Shown here: in pieces, positions 54,040 to 64,000 of the stretch
Layout of the letters: every line of letters starts with the position of its first letter
Position numbering within the stretch: position 1 is the stretch's first letter
Assembly: GCA_035934235.1 (NCBI GenBank)
Contig: DASYYB010000008.1
Coordinates: 1-64,000, forward strand
Origin: REEB95 sp035934235
GTDB taxonomy: Bacteria > Pseudomonadota > Alphaproteobacteria > ATCC43930 > CGMCC-115725
Length of the DNA: 64,000 nt
Reading direction: 5' to 3'
Translations under genes and position numbers: made by a program
Notes under the pieces: model-generated
What the model saw: only the letters and a program-made list of their open reading frames with translations
Told to the model about the DNA's origin: nothing
Database searches by the model: none

Positions 54040-54064
54040 ATAGAGTACCGGAGCAGTCCTAAAT
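54040..54064. promoter_or_regulatory. Possible Rrf2/IscR operator upstream of the SUF operon
   Basis: Imperfect inverted arms ATAGAGTAC and GTCCTAAAT flank a seven-base spacer, total 25 bp, the length of type 1 IscR sites. Six of nine arm positions match. The site overlaps a TATAGA -10-like hexamer (54039-54044) and lies 12 bp before the regulator's GTG, as an autoregulatory operator would. Confidence 0.35.
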
Positions 54065-54076
54065 ACGAGGGCACGG

Positions 54077-54543
54077 GTGATTATTCTCAGCAAACTCGCC
54101 GATTACGGCGTCATCGTCGCGACCCAGCTCGCCGCCCATCCCGAGCGGCAGACCAATGCCGCGACCTTGGCCGAGGAAACCCGCCTGCCGCGCGCCACTG
54201 TCGCCAAGCTGCTGAAGGCGCTGGCGCATGGTGGGCTGGTGACGGCCTCGCGCGGCGCGGCCGGTGGCTACCGGTTGGCGCGGCCAGCCGCCGAAATCTC
54301 GATTGCCGCGGTCGTCGCCGCGATCGATGGCGCGATCGGCGTGACGCAATGCTCGATCCACGGACCGGATTGCACCCGGACCGAATTCTGCTCGACCAAG
54401 CCGCATTGGAAGCGAATCAACGATGCCGTCGGCACGGCGCTCTCCGGCATGACATTGGCGGAGATGACGCCCGCCGCCATTTTCGCGCAATGGATGAAAC
54501 TGCCGCCCAAGCCTGGCCCGGTGGATGGCCAAGGAGCCGCGCG

Positions 54544-54547
<4 letters not shown>
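54077..54547 (+). CDS. Rrf2-family Fe-S regulator of the SUF operon
   Basis: The 156-residue protein begins at GTG with GAGGG upstream. The winged-helix part reads LADYGVIVATQLAAH and LAEETRLPRATVAKLLKALAHGGLVTASRGAAGGYRLARP. The three cysteines C92, C99 and C105 (TQCSIHGPDCTRTEFC) match the [2Fe-2S] ligands of IscR-type regulators. It resembles the SUF-linked Rrf2 regulators of alphaproteobacteria. It probably senses cluster status and controls its own operon. The stop overlaps sufB (ATGA). Confidence 0.92.
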
Positions 54548-55989
<1,442 letters not shown>

Positions 55990-55991
55990 AC

Positions 55992-56741
55992 ATGCTTGAA
56001 ATCAAGAATTTGCACGCGCGGATCAGCGAAGGCCGCGAGATCCTCAAGGGCGTCAATCTCGTCGTGAAGGCCGGCGAGGTCCACGCCATCATGGGGCCAA
56101 ACGGCTCGGGCAAGAGCACGCTCGCCGGCGTGCTGTCCGGCAAGCCGGGCTACGACGTGACGGACGGCCAGGTGCTGTTCCACGGACGTGATCTGCTGAC
56201 GATGGCGGCGGACGAGCGCGCGCGCGAAGGCGTATTCCTCGCGTTCCAGTATCCGGTCGAGATTCCTGGCGTCAACAACATGTATTTCCTGCGTGCCGCG
56301 CTTAACGCTGTGCGCAAGCAGCGCGGCGAGAGCGACATGGACGCCGGCCAGTTCCTCAAGGCGGTGCGCGCGAAACTCAAGCTGCTCGAGATCGGTGAAG
56401 ATCTGCTCCAGCGCGGCGTCAATGTCGGATTCTCCGGCGGCGAGAAGAAGCGCAACGAAATCTTCCAGATGGCGATGCTCGAACCGAAGCTCGCGATCCT
56501 CGACGAGACCGACAGCGGCCTCGACATTGACGCGTTGCAGATGGTGTCGCGCGGCATCAACGCGCTGCGCGGACCGGAACGTGCCATCGTGATGATCACG
56601 CACTACCAGCGGCTGTTGAACTACGTCGTGCCCGATCGCGTGCATGTTCTGTCGGGCGGCCGCATCGTCAAATCGGGCGGCAAGGAATTGGCGCTCGAGC
56701 TCGAACAGACGGGCTATGGCGCTTTTGGGGACGCGGCGTGA
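55992..56741 (+). CDS. sufC: Fe-S cluster assembly ATPase SufC
   Basis: SufC is the ABC-type ATPase that drives conformational change in SufBCD. The 249-residue protein carries Walker A GPNGSGKST (35-43), the Q-loop region LAFQYPVEIPGV, the signature FSGGEKKRNEIFQM and Walker B LAILDETDSGLDIDAL. The ATG lies two bases after the sufB stop. Its own stop overlaps the GTG of sufD. Confidence 0.98.
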   Translation: MLEIKNLHARISEGREILKGVNLVVKAGEVHAIMGPNGSGKSTLAGVLSGKPGYDVTDGQVLFHGRDLLTMAADERAREGVFLAFQYPVEIPGVNNMYFLRAALNAVRKQRGESDMDAGQFLKAVRAKLKLLEIGEDLLQRGVNVGFSGGEKKRNEIFQMAMLEPKLAILDETDSGLDIDALQMVSRGINALRGPERAIVMITHYQRLLNYVVPDRVHVLSGGRIVKSGGKELALELEQTGYGAFGDAA

Positions 56742-58039
56742 GCGCAATCGCGGAAATTCAGCCCTACGTCGAAGCGTTCAAGACGCAGCCGCACCCGGCT
56801 GAGCCGGGATGGCTGAAGCAGCGACGCGAGGGCGCGATGCAGCGTTTCGCGGAGCTCGGCTTTCCGACGCGGAAGCAGGAGGCTTGGCGCTTTACCGATC
56901 TCCAGCCGTTGCAGCGCGCGCCGTTCCCGCCGGCGGCGAGAATGAGCAAGGTCACGGCAGCCGATATCGCGCCGTGGCTCTATGCCGACGCGGCGCACCG
57001 CATCGTTCTGGTGGACGGTGCCTTCGCGCCGGAGCTGTCGGCGATCGGCGAGCTACCCGAAGGCGTGTGGCTCGCCTCGACCACACAGACGCTGCGCGCC
57101 CGGCCCGAGTTGCTGAATACCGCGTTGCGCGAGACCGACGCGCTCGACGCGCAGCCATTTGTCGCACTGAATGCCGCGCTGTTCGCCGACGGGTTCGTGC
57201 TGGCGCTCGAACCCGACGCGATACTCGACCGTGCCGTCGAGGTTGTGCACCTCGGCCGCGCCGCACATCACTCGGCACAGCTACGCAATTTGATCCTGCT
57301 CGGCGCCGGCAGCCGCGCGACGGTGATCGAGACGTTCGCGGGCGAGGGCAGCTATTGGACCAATGCGGTCGGCGTGATCGCTGTCGGCGCTGGCGCCGCA
57401 TTGCGTCACGTCAAGTTGCAGGACGAGAGCGCGGCGGCGATCCATATCGGCCACAACCGGGTCGATCTCAGCCGCGATGCGCGTTACGAAAACTTTACGC
57501 TGTCGCTCGGTGGCAAGCTTGCGCGTACCGACGTGCAGTTGAAATTCGACGGCGAAGGTGCGGCATGCGGTCTGTTCGGTGCAACGCTGCTGCGCGGTGA
57601 GCAGGAAGGCACCATCGCGACTGTCGTCGATCACGCCGCGCCGCGCTGCATCACGCGCGAATATTACAAGAGCGTCGCCGCCGATCGCGCCCATGGCGTG
57701 TTCCTCGGCACCATTGGCGTGCGGCCGCACGCGCAGAAAACCGACGCCAATCAGCTCAGCAAGAATTTGTTGCTCGGTGCGCGCGCCGCAATCGACGCCA
57801 AGCCGGAGCTGGAAATTCTCGCCGACGATGTCAAGTGCAGCCACGGTGCCACGGTCGGCGATCTCGACGAGACGGCGCTGTTCTATCTCGAAAGCCGCGG
57901 TATTCCCGCGGCTGAAGCGCGGCGCATGTTGGTCGAGGCTTTTGCTGCCGAAGTGATCGAGCGCATCGAGGACGACACGGCGCTGCGTGCGCATCTTGGT
58001 CGGCATGTCACGCGCTGGCTGGCGGGAGGCATCGCATGA
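56738..58039 (+). CDS. sufD: Fe-S cluster assembly protein SufD
   Basis: SufD pairs with SufB in the SufBC2D complex. The 433-residue protein starts at a GTG that overlaps sufC (GTGA). The N-terminus has the QRREGAMQRFAELGFPTRKQEAWRFTDLQPL signature. The core contains QLKFDGEGAACGLFGATLLRGEQ, DHAAPRCITREYYKSV and the C-terminal ILADDVKCSHGATVGDLDETALFYLESRGI with a conserved cysteine-histidine pair. It is translationally coupled to sufS by ATGA. Confidence 0.96.
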   Translation: MSAIAEIQPYVEAFKTQPHPAEPGWLKQRREGAMQRFAELGFPTRKQEAWRFTDLQPLQRAPFPPAARMSKVTAADIAPWLYADAAHRIVLVDGAFAPELSAIGELPEGVWLASTTQTLRARPELLNTALRETDALDAQPFVALNAALFADGFVLALEPDAILDRAVEVVHLGRAAHHSAQLRNLILLGAGSRATVIETFAGEGSYWTNAVGVIAVGAGAALRHVKLQDESAAAIHIGHNRVDLSRDARYENFTLSLGGKLARTDVQLKFDGEGAACGLFGATLLRGEQEGTIATVVDHAAPRCITREYYKSVAADRAHGVFLGTIGVRPHAQKTDANQLSKNLLLGARAAIDAKPELEILADDVKCSHGATVGDLDETALFYLESRGIPAAEARRMLVEAFAAEVIERIEDDTALRAHLGRHVTRWLAGGIA

Positions 58040-59280
58040 GCCGTGCCGCCTTGCAGCCCGACGCGAAACCCGCCTTCGATCCGGCGCGGATCAAGCGCGA
58101 CTTCCCGGTCTTCGACAACAATCCGGGCTTGGTGTTTCTCGATAGCGCCGCGTCGGCGCAGAAGCCGGCGGCGGTGATCGACGGCATCGCCGAGTTCTAT
58201 CGCACCGATTACGCCAACGTGCATCGCGGCGTCTATCGTCTGTCGGCGCGCTCGTCTGACCGCTATGAGGGCGCCCGCGAAACGGTGCGCCGTTTCCTCA
58301 ATGCCGCGTCGGCCGACGAAATCGTCTTCGTCCGCGGCGCGACCGAGGCGATCAATCTCGTCGCGTATTCGTGGGGCACGACCTTCCTCAAGCCGGGCGA
58401 CGAGGTGCTGATCACCGAGCTCGAGCATCACGCCAACATCGTCCCGTGGCAGTTGATCCGCGAGCGCACCGGCTTGAAACTGGTTGTCGCGCCGCTCGAC
58501 GCATCGGGCGGCCTCGACCTCGCCGCATTCGAGGCGCGGCTGTCGTCGCGTACCAAGCTGGTGGCGGTGACCCAACTTGCCAACGCCACCGGCGCGATGC
58601 TGCCGGTCGAAGCGATCGCCCGTCTGGCGCATAAGCACGGCGCAAAGATCCTGGTCGACGGCTGCCAGGCGGCGCCGCGGCTACCGGTCGACGTTCGCGC
58701 TCTCGATTGCGATTTCTACGTGTTTTCGGGGCACAAGATTTATGGCCCGACCGGTATCGGGGTGCTCTACGCCAAGGCTGCAATTCTCGAAAGCATGCCG
58801 CCGTGGCAAGGCGGCGGCGACATGATCGAGCAGGTCACCTTCGAGAAGACGACGTTCCAAAAGCCGCCGCATCGCTTCGAAGCCGGCACGCCACACATCT
58901 CGGGCGCGATCGGTTTGGCGATGGCACTCGATTACGTCGAGGCGCTCGGCCGCGATGCGATTTCCGCGCACGAAGAGGAACTGACCGGCTATGGCGTCGA
59001 CAAGCTGTCGCGGCTGCCGGGCATCCGCTTGGTGCCGGCGGGACAACGCCGCCTCGGCATCCTGTCGGTCGACGTGCAGGGCGTGCATCCGCACGATCTT
59101 GCGACCGTGCTCGACCAGCACCATGTCGCGGTGCGGGCCGGACATCATTGCGCGCAGCCGCTGATGGATAGGCTGGGCCTCGCCGGTACGACGCGGGCGT
59201 CGCTGGGAATTTACAACGACGCGCGCGACATCGACGCGCTGGCTGTCGCGCTGACCGCGGCGCAGAAACTGTTTGCGTGA
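58036..59280 (+). CDS. sufS: Cysteine desulfurase SufS
   Basis: SufS is a PLP enzyme that takes sulfur from cysteine for Fe-S cluster assembly. The 414-residue protein has DFPVFDNNPGLVFLDSAASAQKP near the start, ELEHHANIVPWQ, the PLP lysine K234 in VFSGHKIYGPTG and the catalytic C372 in VRAGHHCAQPLM. The GHHC context is that of SufS-type (class II) desulfurases. The sulfur acceptor is the adjacent SufU, with no SufE seen. Confidence 0.97.
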   Translation: MSRAALQPDAKPAFDPARIKRDFPVFDNNPGLVFLDSAASAQKPAAVIDGIAEFYRTDYANVHRGVYRLSARSSDRYEGARETVRRFLNAASADEIVFVRGATEAINLVAYSWGTTFLKPGDEVLITELEHHANIVPWQLIRERTGLKLVVAPLDASGGLDLAAFEARLSSRTKLVAVTQLANATGAMLPVEAIARLAHKHGAKILVDGCQAAPRLPVDVRALDCDFYVFSGHKIYGPTGIGVLYAKAAILESMPPWQGGGDMIEQVTFEKTTFQKPPHRFEAGTPHISGAIGLAMALDYVEALGRDAISAHEEELTGYGVDKLSRLPGIRLVPAGQRRLGILSVDVQGVHPHDLATVLDQHHVAVRAGHHCAQPLMDRLGLAGTTRASLGIYNDARDIDALAVALTAAQKLFA

Positions 59281-59759
59281 GAACCATGGACGCGCGCGAG
59301 CTTTACCAGGACATCATCCTCGACCACGGACGTCATCCGCGGAATTTTCACGCGTTGGCGCACACAACCAACCTTGCGCACGGCCACAATCCGCTGTGCG
59401 GCGATCGCGTCACGGTGTATCTCGAACTCGATGGCGGCCGGATCAAGGATGTGAGCTTCGACGGTCGCGGTTGTGCAATTTCGACCGCATCGGCGTCGTT
59501 GATGACCGAAGTCTTGAAGGGCAAGACGCTGGCCGAAGCCGACGCGCTGTTCAAAGGCTTCCATGCGGAAGTCACCGGCAAGACCGTGCCGGCACTGCCC
59601 GAGGCGCTCGCCGAGGACATGGAACGGCTAGCGCCGCTGGAAGGCGTGCGCGCCTATCCGACGCGGGTCAAATGCGCGACGCTGGCGTGGCACGCGTTTG
59701 AGGCCGCGCTCAAGAACGGCGCCGACGGCACGGCCGCCGCGACGGTGAAAACGGAGTAG
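59277..59759 (+). CDS. sufU: SufU-type sulfur-transfer protein
   Basis: The GTG overlaps sufS; an ATG three codons later is possible. The 160-residue protein has C41, D43, C66 and C133 in PLCGDRV, GRGCAISTAS and VKCATLAWHA, matching the zinc ligands and sulfur-acceptor cysteine of Bacillus SufU. SufU activates SufS and carries sulfur to the scaffold. Its place directly behind sufS supports this over a scaffold role like IscU. Confidence 0.93.
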   Translation: MRTMDARELYQDIILDHGRHPRNFHALAHTTNLAHGHNPLCGDRVTVYLELDGGRIKDVSFDGRGCAISTASASLMTEVLKGKTLAEADALFKGFHAEVTGKTVPALPEALAEDMERLAPLEGVRAYPTRVKCATLAWHAFEAALKNGADGTAAATVKTE

Positions 59760-59762
59760 GCC

Positions 59763-60176
59763 TTGAGCAGCGAGAATACCGGCCACGATCCGTTCGAGTT
59801 CCTGCACGACGACGCGGAAGACGCCGCCGACATGACCGATGTCGAGCGGCCGACACCGGACGAAGGCAATCCGGCGCTGCGCGAGCAGGTGCTCGATGCG
59901 CTCAAGACCGTGCGCGATCCCGAAATTCCGGTGAACCTCGTCGATCTCGGACTCATTTACGAGCTGATCGTCAACAAGGACGGCGTCGTCTATGTCGAGA
60001 TGACGCTGACGACGCCGGCCTGTCCGGTCGCCGGCGCGCTGCCCGGTCAGGTGCGTGACGCGATTTCGGCGGTGCCCGGCGTGCAAGACGCGCGCGTCAA
60101 GCTGGTCTGGACCCCGCCATGGGACAAGGACCGCATGTCCGAAGAAGCCAAGCTCGAACTTGGTCTGATCGACTGA
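59763..60176 (+). CDS. sufT: SufT (DUF59/MIP18-family) Fe-S maturation protein
   Basis: The 137-residue frame starts at TTG; an ATG at 59832 is an alternative. The N-terminal 30 residues are acidic (FLHDDAEDAADM). The DUF59 core reads LREQVLDALKTVRDPEIPVNLVDLGLIYEL, MTLTTPACPVAGALPGQVRDAI and VKLVWTPPWDKDRMSEEAKLELGL, with the reactive cysteine in TPACPVAG. SufT helps mature Fe-S proteins and is related to CIAO2B. It closes the coupled SUF operon. Confidence 0.9.
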   Translation: MSSENTGHDPFEFLHDDAEDAADMTDVERPTPDEGNPALREQVLDALKTVRDPEIPVNLVDLGLIYELIVNKDGVVYVEMTLTTPACPVAGALPGQVRDAISAVPGVQDARVKLVWTPPWDKDRMSEEAKLELGLID

Positions 60177-60210
60177 CGGAACCGCCGCCGCCGCGCTTGG
60201 GGAAGGGGAC

Positions 60211-60831
60211 ATGCTGACGATCTGGGGACGAACGACGTCGTCCAACGTCCAAAAGGTGCTCTGGGTCTGCACCGATCTGGGCATTGCGCACGAACGCCTC
60301 GATTGGGGCGGCAAATTCGGCGGCAACGATGCGCCCACCTATCGGGCGATGAACCCCAACGGGCTCGTGCCGACCGTCAAGGACGGCGATGTCGTGATTT
60401 GGGAATCGAACACGATCATGCGCTATCTGTGCGCGGTCTACGGTGGTGCCGCGCTGCATCCGACCGATCCGGCGCAGCGCGGCCAGGTCGAGCGCTGGAT
60501 GGATTGGCAGCTGTCGCGTCTCAATACGCCGCTGTCCGGATTGCTGCGCGGTTATTACCGGACGCCCGAGCCGCAGCGCGATTTTCCAGCGCTTACGCGC
60601 TATCGCATCGAGGCGATCGCGCTGTGGGAGATGGTCGAGCGTCAACTCGTGGCGCAGGACTATCTGGCAGGCGATACCTTCACGCTTGCCGACATCGGTA
60701 TCTGTATCTGGGCGCACCGCTGGTTTCTCTACCCGATCGAGCGGCCCGACATGCCGGCATTAACCAAATGGTACCAGCGGCTGCAAAAGCGGCCCGGATT
60801 CGTCGCGCACGTCGCCGGGCCGATCGGTTGA
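60211..60831 (+). CDS. Glutathione S-transferase family protein
   Basis: The 206-residue protein has the thioredoxin-like N-terminal domain: LTIWGRTTSSNVQKVLWVCTDLGI with the active-site serine region, NPNGLVPTVKDGDVVIWESNTIMRYLCAVYGG (binding to glutathione through ES). The all-helical C-terminal domain includes LAGDTFTLADIGICIWAHRW. It may conjugate or isomerise electrophiles. It lies 34 bp after sufT and may be co-transcribed, though the SUF link is likely incidental. Confidence 0.92.
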   Translation: MLTIWGRTTSSNVQKVLWVCTDLGIAHERLDWGGKFGGNDAPTYRAMNPNGLVPTVKDGDVVIWESNTIMRYLCAVYGGAALHPTDPAQRGQVERWMDWQLSRLNTPLSGLLRGYYRTPEPQRDFPALTRYRIEAIALWEMVERQLVAQDYLAGDTFTLADIGICIWAHRWFLYPIERPDMPALTKWYQRLQKRPGFVAHVAGPIG

Positions 60832-60858
60832 AACTAACGCAATCGTGAAGCCGGGCTG

Positions 60859-60935
60859 ACACACGATTTTCGTATCGTGTGTGCTTGGATATGCACACAC
60901 GTCTCAAAAGCAGGACTTGCACAGCCCTGTGTAAG
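60859..60935. promoter_or_regulatory. Overlapping palindromes upstream of the cytochrome gene
   Basis: Three segments can pair in two ways: ACACACGAT (60859-60867) with ATCGTGTGT (60874-60882), or CGTGTGTGC (60876-60884) with GCACACACG (60893-60901). They share the middle segment and exclude each other as RNA hairpins. A third palindrome, CTTGCACAG-CC-CTGTGTAAG, lies at 60916-60935. The layout fits tandem operator sites or an attenuator. No T-run follows. Confidence 0.5.
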
Positions 60936-60968
60936 CTGCTCCCGTAACGCGCCCAATCGGACCGAAAG

Positions 60969-61850
60969 ATGATGAAGCCCTGGCTCGCCGCCATTGCCGT
61001 CATCCCTTTTGCGTTGTTCGTATCGCCGGTGCGTGCCGCCGACGATGCGGCGGTTGCCCGCGGCGCCTATATTTTTGCCGCGGCGGACTGCGCCACTTGT
61101 CATACCGACACCAAGAATAACGGCGCGCCGCTGGCCGGCGGCCGGCCGCTGGTCACGGCATTCGGCACCTTCTACACGCCCAACATCACGCCGGATCCGG
61201 CCAATGGCATCGGCCGCTGGTCCCTCGCCGATTTCAGCCGCGCGCTGCGCGACGGGATGAGGCGCGATGGCGCATACCTCTATCCGGTTTTCCCATTCAC
61301 GTCGTATTCGGGCATGAGCGACGGCGACATCGCCGATCTCTACGCCTATCTGATGACGCAAAAGCCGGACCCGGCGCCGGACAAGCCCGATAACATCAAA
61401 TTCCCGTTTGCATTCCGTCCGCTGCTGATCGTGTGGCGGATGCTGTATTTCACGCCGGGACCGTTGCAACCGGCCGCAGACAAAAGTCCCGAATGGAACC
61501 GCGGCCGTTATCTGTCCGAGGCCGTGGTGCATTGCCAGGAATGCCATACGCCGCGCAATTTCCTCGGCGCGGTCGAAAGCGGCGCGCACGCCTATGCCGG
61601 CAATCCAAACGGGCCGGATGGATTGCGCTCGTCCAATATCACGCCGGATAAGGACACGGGCATCGGTCAGTGGAGTGTTGCCGACATTGCGGGCTTGCTC
61701 AAGACCGGTCATACGCAGGATGGCGACACGGTCAACCGGCAGATGAGCGACGTCGCCAAGGGTACCGCCGTTCTGACCGATTCTGACCGTCAGGCAATCG
61801 CGCTCTATCTCAAATCCTTGCCGCCGCTGCACGCCACGCCTAGGAATTAG
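60969..61850 (+). CDS. Periplasmic diheme cytochrome c
   Basis: The 293-residue protein has a signal peptide (ending about VRAAD, 21-25) and two CxxCH haem sites: CATCH (41-45) and CQECH (189-193). Each is followed by NITPD and a GIGxWS motif with distal methionines downstream (M116 and M248 regions). This duplicated layout is that of the diheme cytochromes that serve membrane alcohol/aldehyde or related dehydrogenases. No dehydrogenase is adjacent, so the electron donor is unknown. Confidence 0.9.
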   Translation: MMKPWLAAIAVIPFALFVSPVRAADDAAVARGAYIFAAADCATCHTDTKNNGAPLAGGRPLVTAFGTFYTPNITPDPANGIGRWSLADFSRALRDGMRRDGAYLYPVFPFTSYSGMSDGDIADLYAYLMTQKPDPAPDKPDNIKFPFAFRPLLIVWRMLYFTPGPLQPAADKSPEWNRGRYLSEAVVHCQECHTPRNFLGAVESGAHAYAGNPNGPDGLRSSNITPDKDTGIGQWSVADIAGLLKTGHTQDGDTVNRQMSDVAKGTAVLTDSDRQAIALYLKSLPPLHATPRN

Positions 61851-61882
61851 CCTCGGCATCGCTGCGTGCGGCCGGAGAGCGC

Positions 61883-62058
61883 ATGGATCTGGGTCTGAAA
61901 GGCAGGACGGCGCTGGTCTGCGCCGCGAGCAAAGGCCTAGGCAAGGGCTGCGCAGCGGCGCTCGCCGCTGAAGGCGTCGACGTGACGATCACGGCGCGCG
62001 GCCGCGAGGCGCTCGAAGCGACGGCGGCGCTTATCCGGGAACGTTTTAGGGCGGCGTG

Positions 62059-62062
<4 letters not shown>
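61883..62062 (+). pseudogene. Truncated SDR gene
   Basis: A frame of 59 codons with GGAGAGC upstream begins MDLGLKGRTALVCAASKGLGKGCAAALAAEGVDVTITARG in successive parts. That is the N-terminal cofactor-binding half of an SDR enzyme, normally about 260 residues. It stops after LEATAALIRERFRAAC where the family would continue. No C-terminal remnant is visible. The next gene's stop codon overlaps its last bases, so the truncation may mark a rearrangement point. Confidence 0.7.
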
Positions 62063-63246
<1,184 letters not shown>

Positions 63247-63268
63247 GGTCACGAGGTTCCTGACAGGT

Positions 63269-63730
63269 TTATGCGGCGGTCTCGTTGCGGCTGGGCAACG
63301 TCACAACCGCAAGCCAGAAGCTTTCGATCTCGCGCACGATCGAGATGAACTGCTCGAGGCCGACCGGCTTGGTGATGTAGCAGTTCGCGTGCAGCTCGTA
63401 ACTGCGCACGATGTCGTTCTCGGCCTCGGACGTGGTCAGAACCACCACCGGGATGGCGCGCAGGCGCGGATCCTGCTTCATCTCGGCGAGAACCTCGCGC
63501 CCGTCCTTGCGCGGCAGATTCAGGTCGAGTAGCACAAGATCGGGCATCGGCGCCTTGGCGAATTCACCCTCGCGCTTGAGGAACGCCAGCGCTTCCACGC
63601 CATCGCGCGCGTGATGCAGGTTGTTGCGGATTTTGCCTTCGCGCAGCGCCTCTTGCGTCAGCCGGGCGTCGCCCGGATTATCTTCGACCAGGAGGATCTC
63701 GATCGGGCGGCTCGGCAGGGTCTCAACCAT
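63269..63730 (-). CDS. Single-domain response regulator (Rcp1-like)
   Basis: The 153-residue protein consists of a receiver only. It reads IEILLVEDNPGDARLTQEALREGKIRNNLHHARDGVEAL, with phospho-acceptor D69 in LVLLDLNLPRKDGREVL and the lysine in CYITKPVGLEQF. The order and spacing match the Rcp1-type regulators that partner with bacteriophytochromes. It overlaps the upstream kinase's end by eight bases, so the cluster is one operon. Confidence 0.93.
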   Translation of the reverse strand: MVETLPSRPIEILLVEDNPGDARLTQEALREGKIRNNLHHARDGVEALAFLKREGEFAKAPMPDLVLLDLNLPRKDGREVLAEMKQDPRLRAIPVVVLTTSEAENDIVRSYELHANCYITKPVGLEQFISIVREIESFWLAVVTLPSRNETAA

Positions 63731-64000
63731 TGATGGCTCCATTCTGGATGTCGGCCGGAAGCGTGAAGTGGAAGCGGCTGCCCTGGCCCGGCGTCGATTC
63801 GATCCAGATGCGGCCACCGTGGTATTCGATCACTTTCTTGGCGATCGCGAGACCGATACCGGTCCCGGGATATTTGTTGCGCTCGTGCAGGCGCTGGAAG
63901 ATCAGGAACACGCGCTCGAGATATTGCGGCTCGATGCCGATGCCGTTGTCCTCGACGACGATGTGGCACATGGCGCCTTCGGCAGTGGCTGAGATGTTGA
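63723..64000 (-). CDS. Histidine kinase, C-terminal part (partial)
   Basis: The gene runs off the right edge. The visible 92 codons hold the ATPase domain: VVEDNGIGIEPQYLERVFLIFQRLHERNKYPGTGIGLAIAKKVIEYHGG in parts, ending FHFTLPADIQNG. The RLHERNKYPGTG form is typical of phytochrome-like and PAS kinases of the HWE/HisKA group. The sensor part lies outside the window. It is probably the cognate kinase of the downstream receiver protein. Confidence 0.88.
   Translation of the reverse strand, partial: NISATAEGAMCHIVVEDNGIGIEPQYLERVFLIFQRLHERNKYPGTGIGLAIAKKVIEYHGGRIWIESTPGQGSRFHFTLPADIQNGAING

Overview
This window is high-GC chromosomal DNA of a free-living alphaproteobacterium. The evidence is the uvrA / ssb / gyrA / coaD order, an alphaproteobacterial-type SOS box (GTTC-N7-GTTC), the secDF genes followed by homologues of two mitochondrial complex I assembly factors, an sdhE-mfd pair, and a SUF operon led by an Rrf2 regulator. 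I cannot name the species. A Rhodospirillales- or Rhizobiales-like bacterium is the best guess.

Layout. 0-10 kb: core genes (secD end, secF, an Mth938-like gene, an NDUFAF6-like squalene/phytoene-synthase-fold gene, mscL, uvrA, ssb, gyrA, coaD). 10-21 kb: an Old Yellow Enzyme, a Flp pilin, and surface-polysaccharide-type genes (epimerase, FemAB-like protein, glycosyltransferase, two methyltransferases), then a lipoprotein, a Cache-domain histidine kinase and a PH-domain membrane protein. 21.3-23.1 kb: a 1.79-kb element at tRNA-Lys(TTT), flanked by 46-bp direct repeats, carrying one ParB-like gene and no visible integrase. 23-25 kb: a type III polyketide synthase with an isoprenylcysteine-methyltransferase-family partner. 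25-33 kb: DUF502, recG, an amidohydrolase, sdhE, mfd and a FrnE-like protein. 33-37 kb: acyl-CoA synthetase, SDR and a 2-hydroxyacid dehydrogenase, then a decayed 3-hydroxyisobutyrate dehydrogenase gene.

37-49 kb: mostly envelope and poorly known proteins (an HExxH protein, a double-SPOR protein, a large membrane protein, two bactofilins, tRNA-Ser, a cupredoxin lipoprotein, a Spy-like protein, a TPR/GT9-like protein), an OmpR-type two-component system and several very small genes. 49-54 kb: Tat-exported beta-carbonic anhydrase, acyl-CoA dehydrogenase and two convergent secreted beta-helix proteins. 54-60 kb: the translationally coupled SUF operon (Rrf2 regulator, sufB, sufC, sufD, sufS, sufU, sufT). 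60-64 kb: a glutathione transferase, a diheme cytochrome c behind a set of overlapping palindromes, a truncated SDR gene, and a signalling cluster (hybrid kinase, receiver protein, kinase running off the end).

The most notable items are the integrase-less tRNA-Lys element with paired heptamer repeats, three gene remnants, an epimerase lacking the catalytic tyrosine, two possible non-coding RNA loci, and the mutually exclusive hairpins ahead of the cytochrome gene. I saw no rRNA genes, CRISPR arrays or transposase genes.
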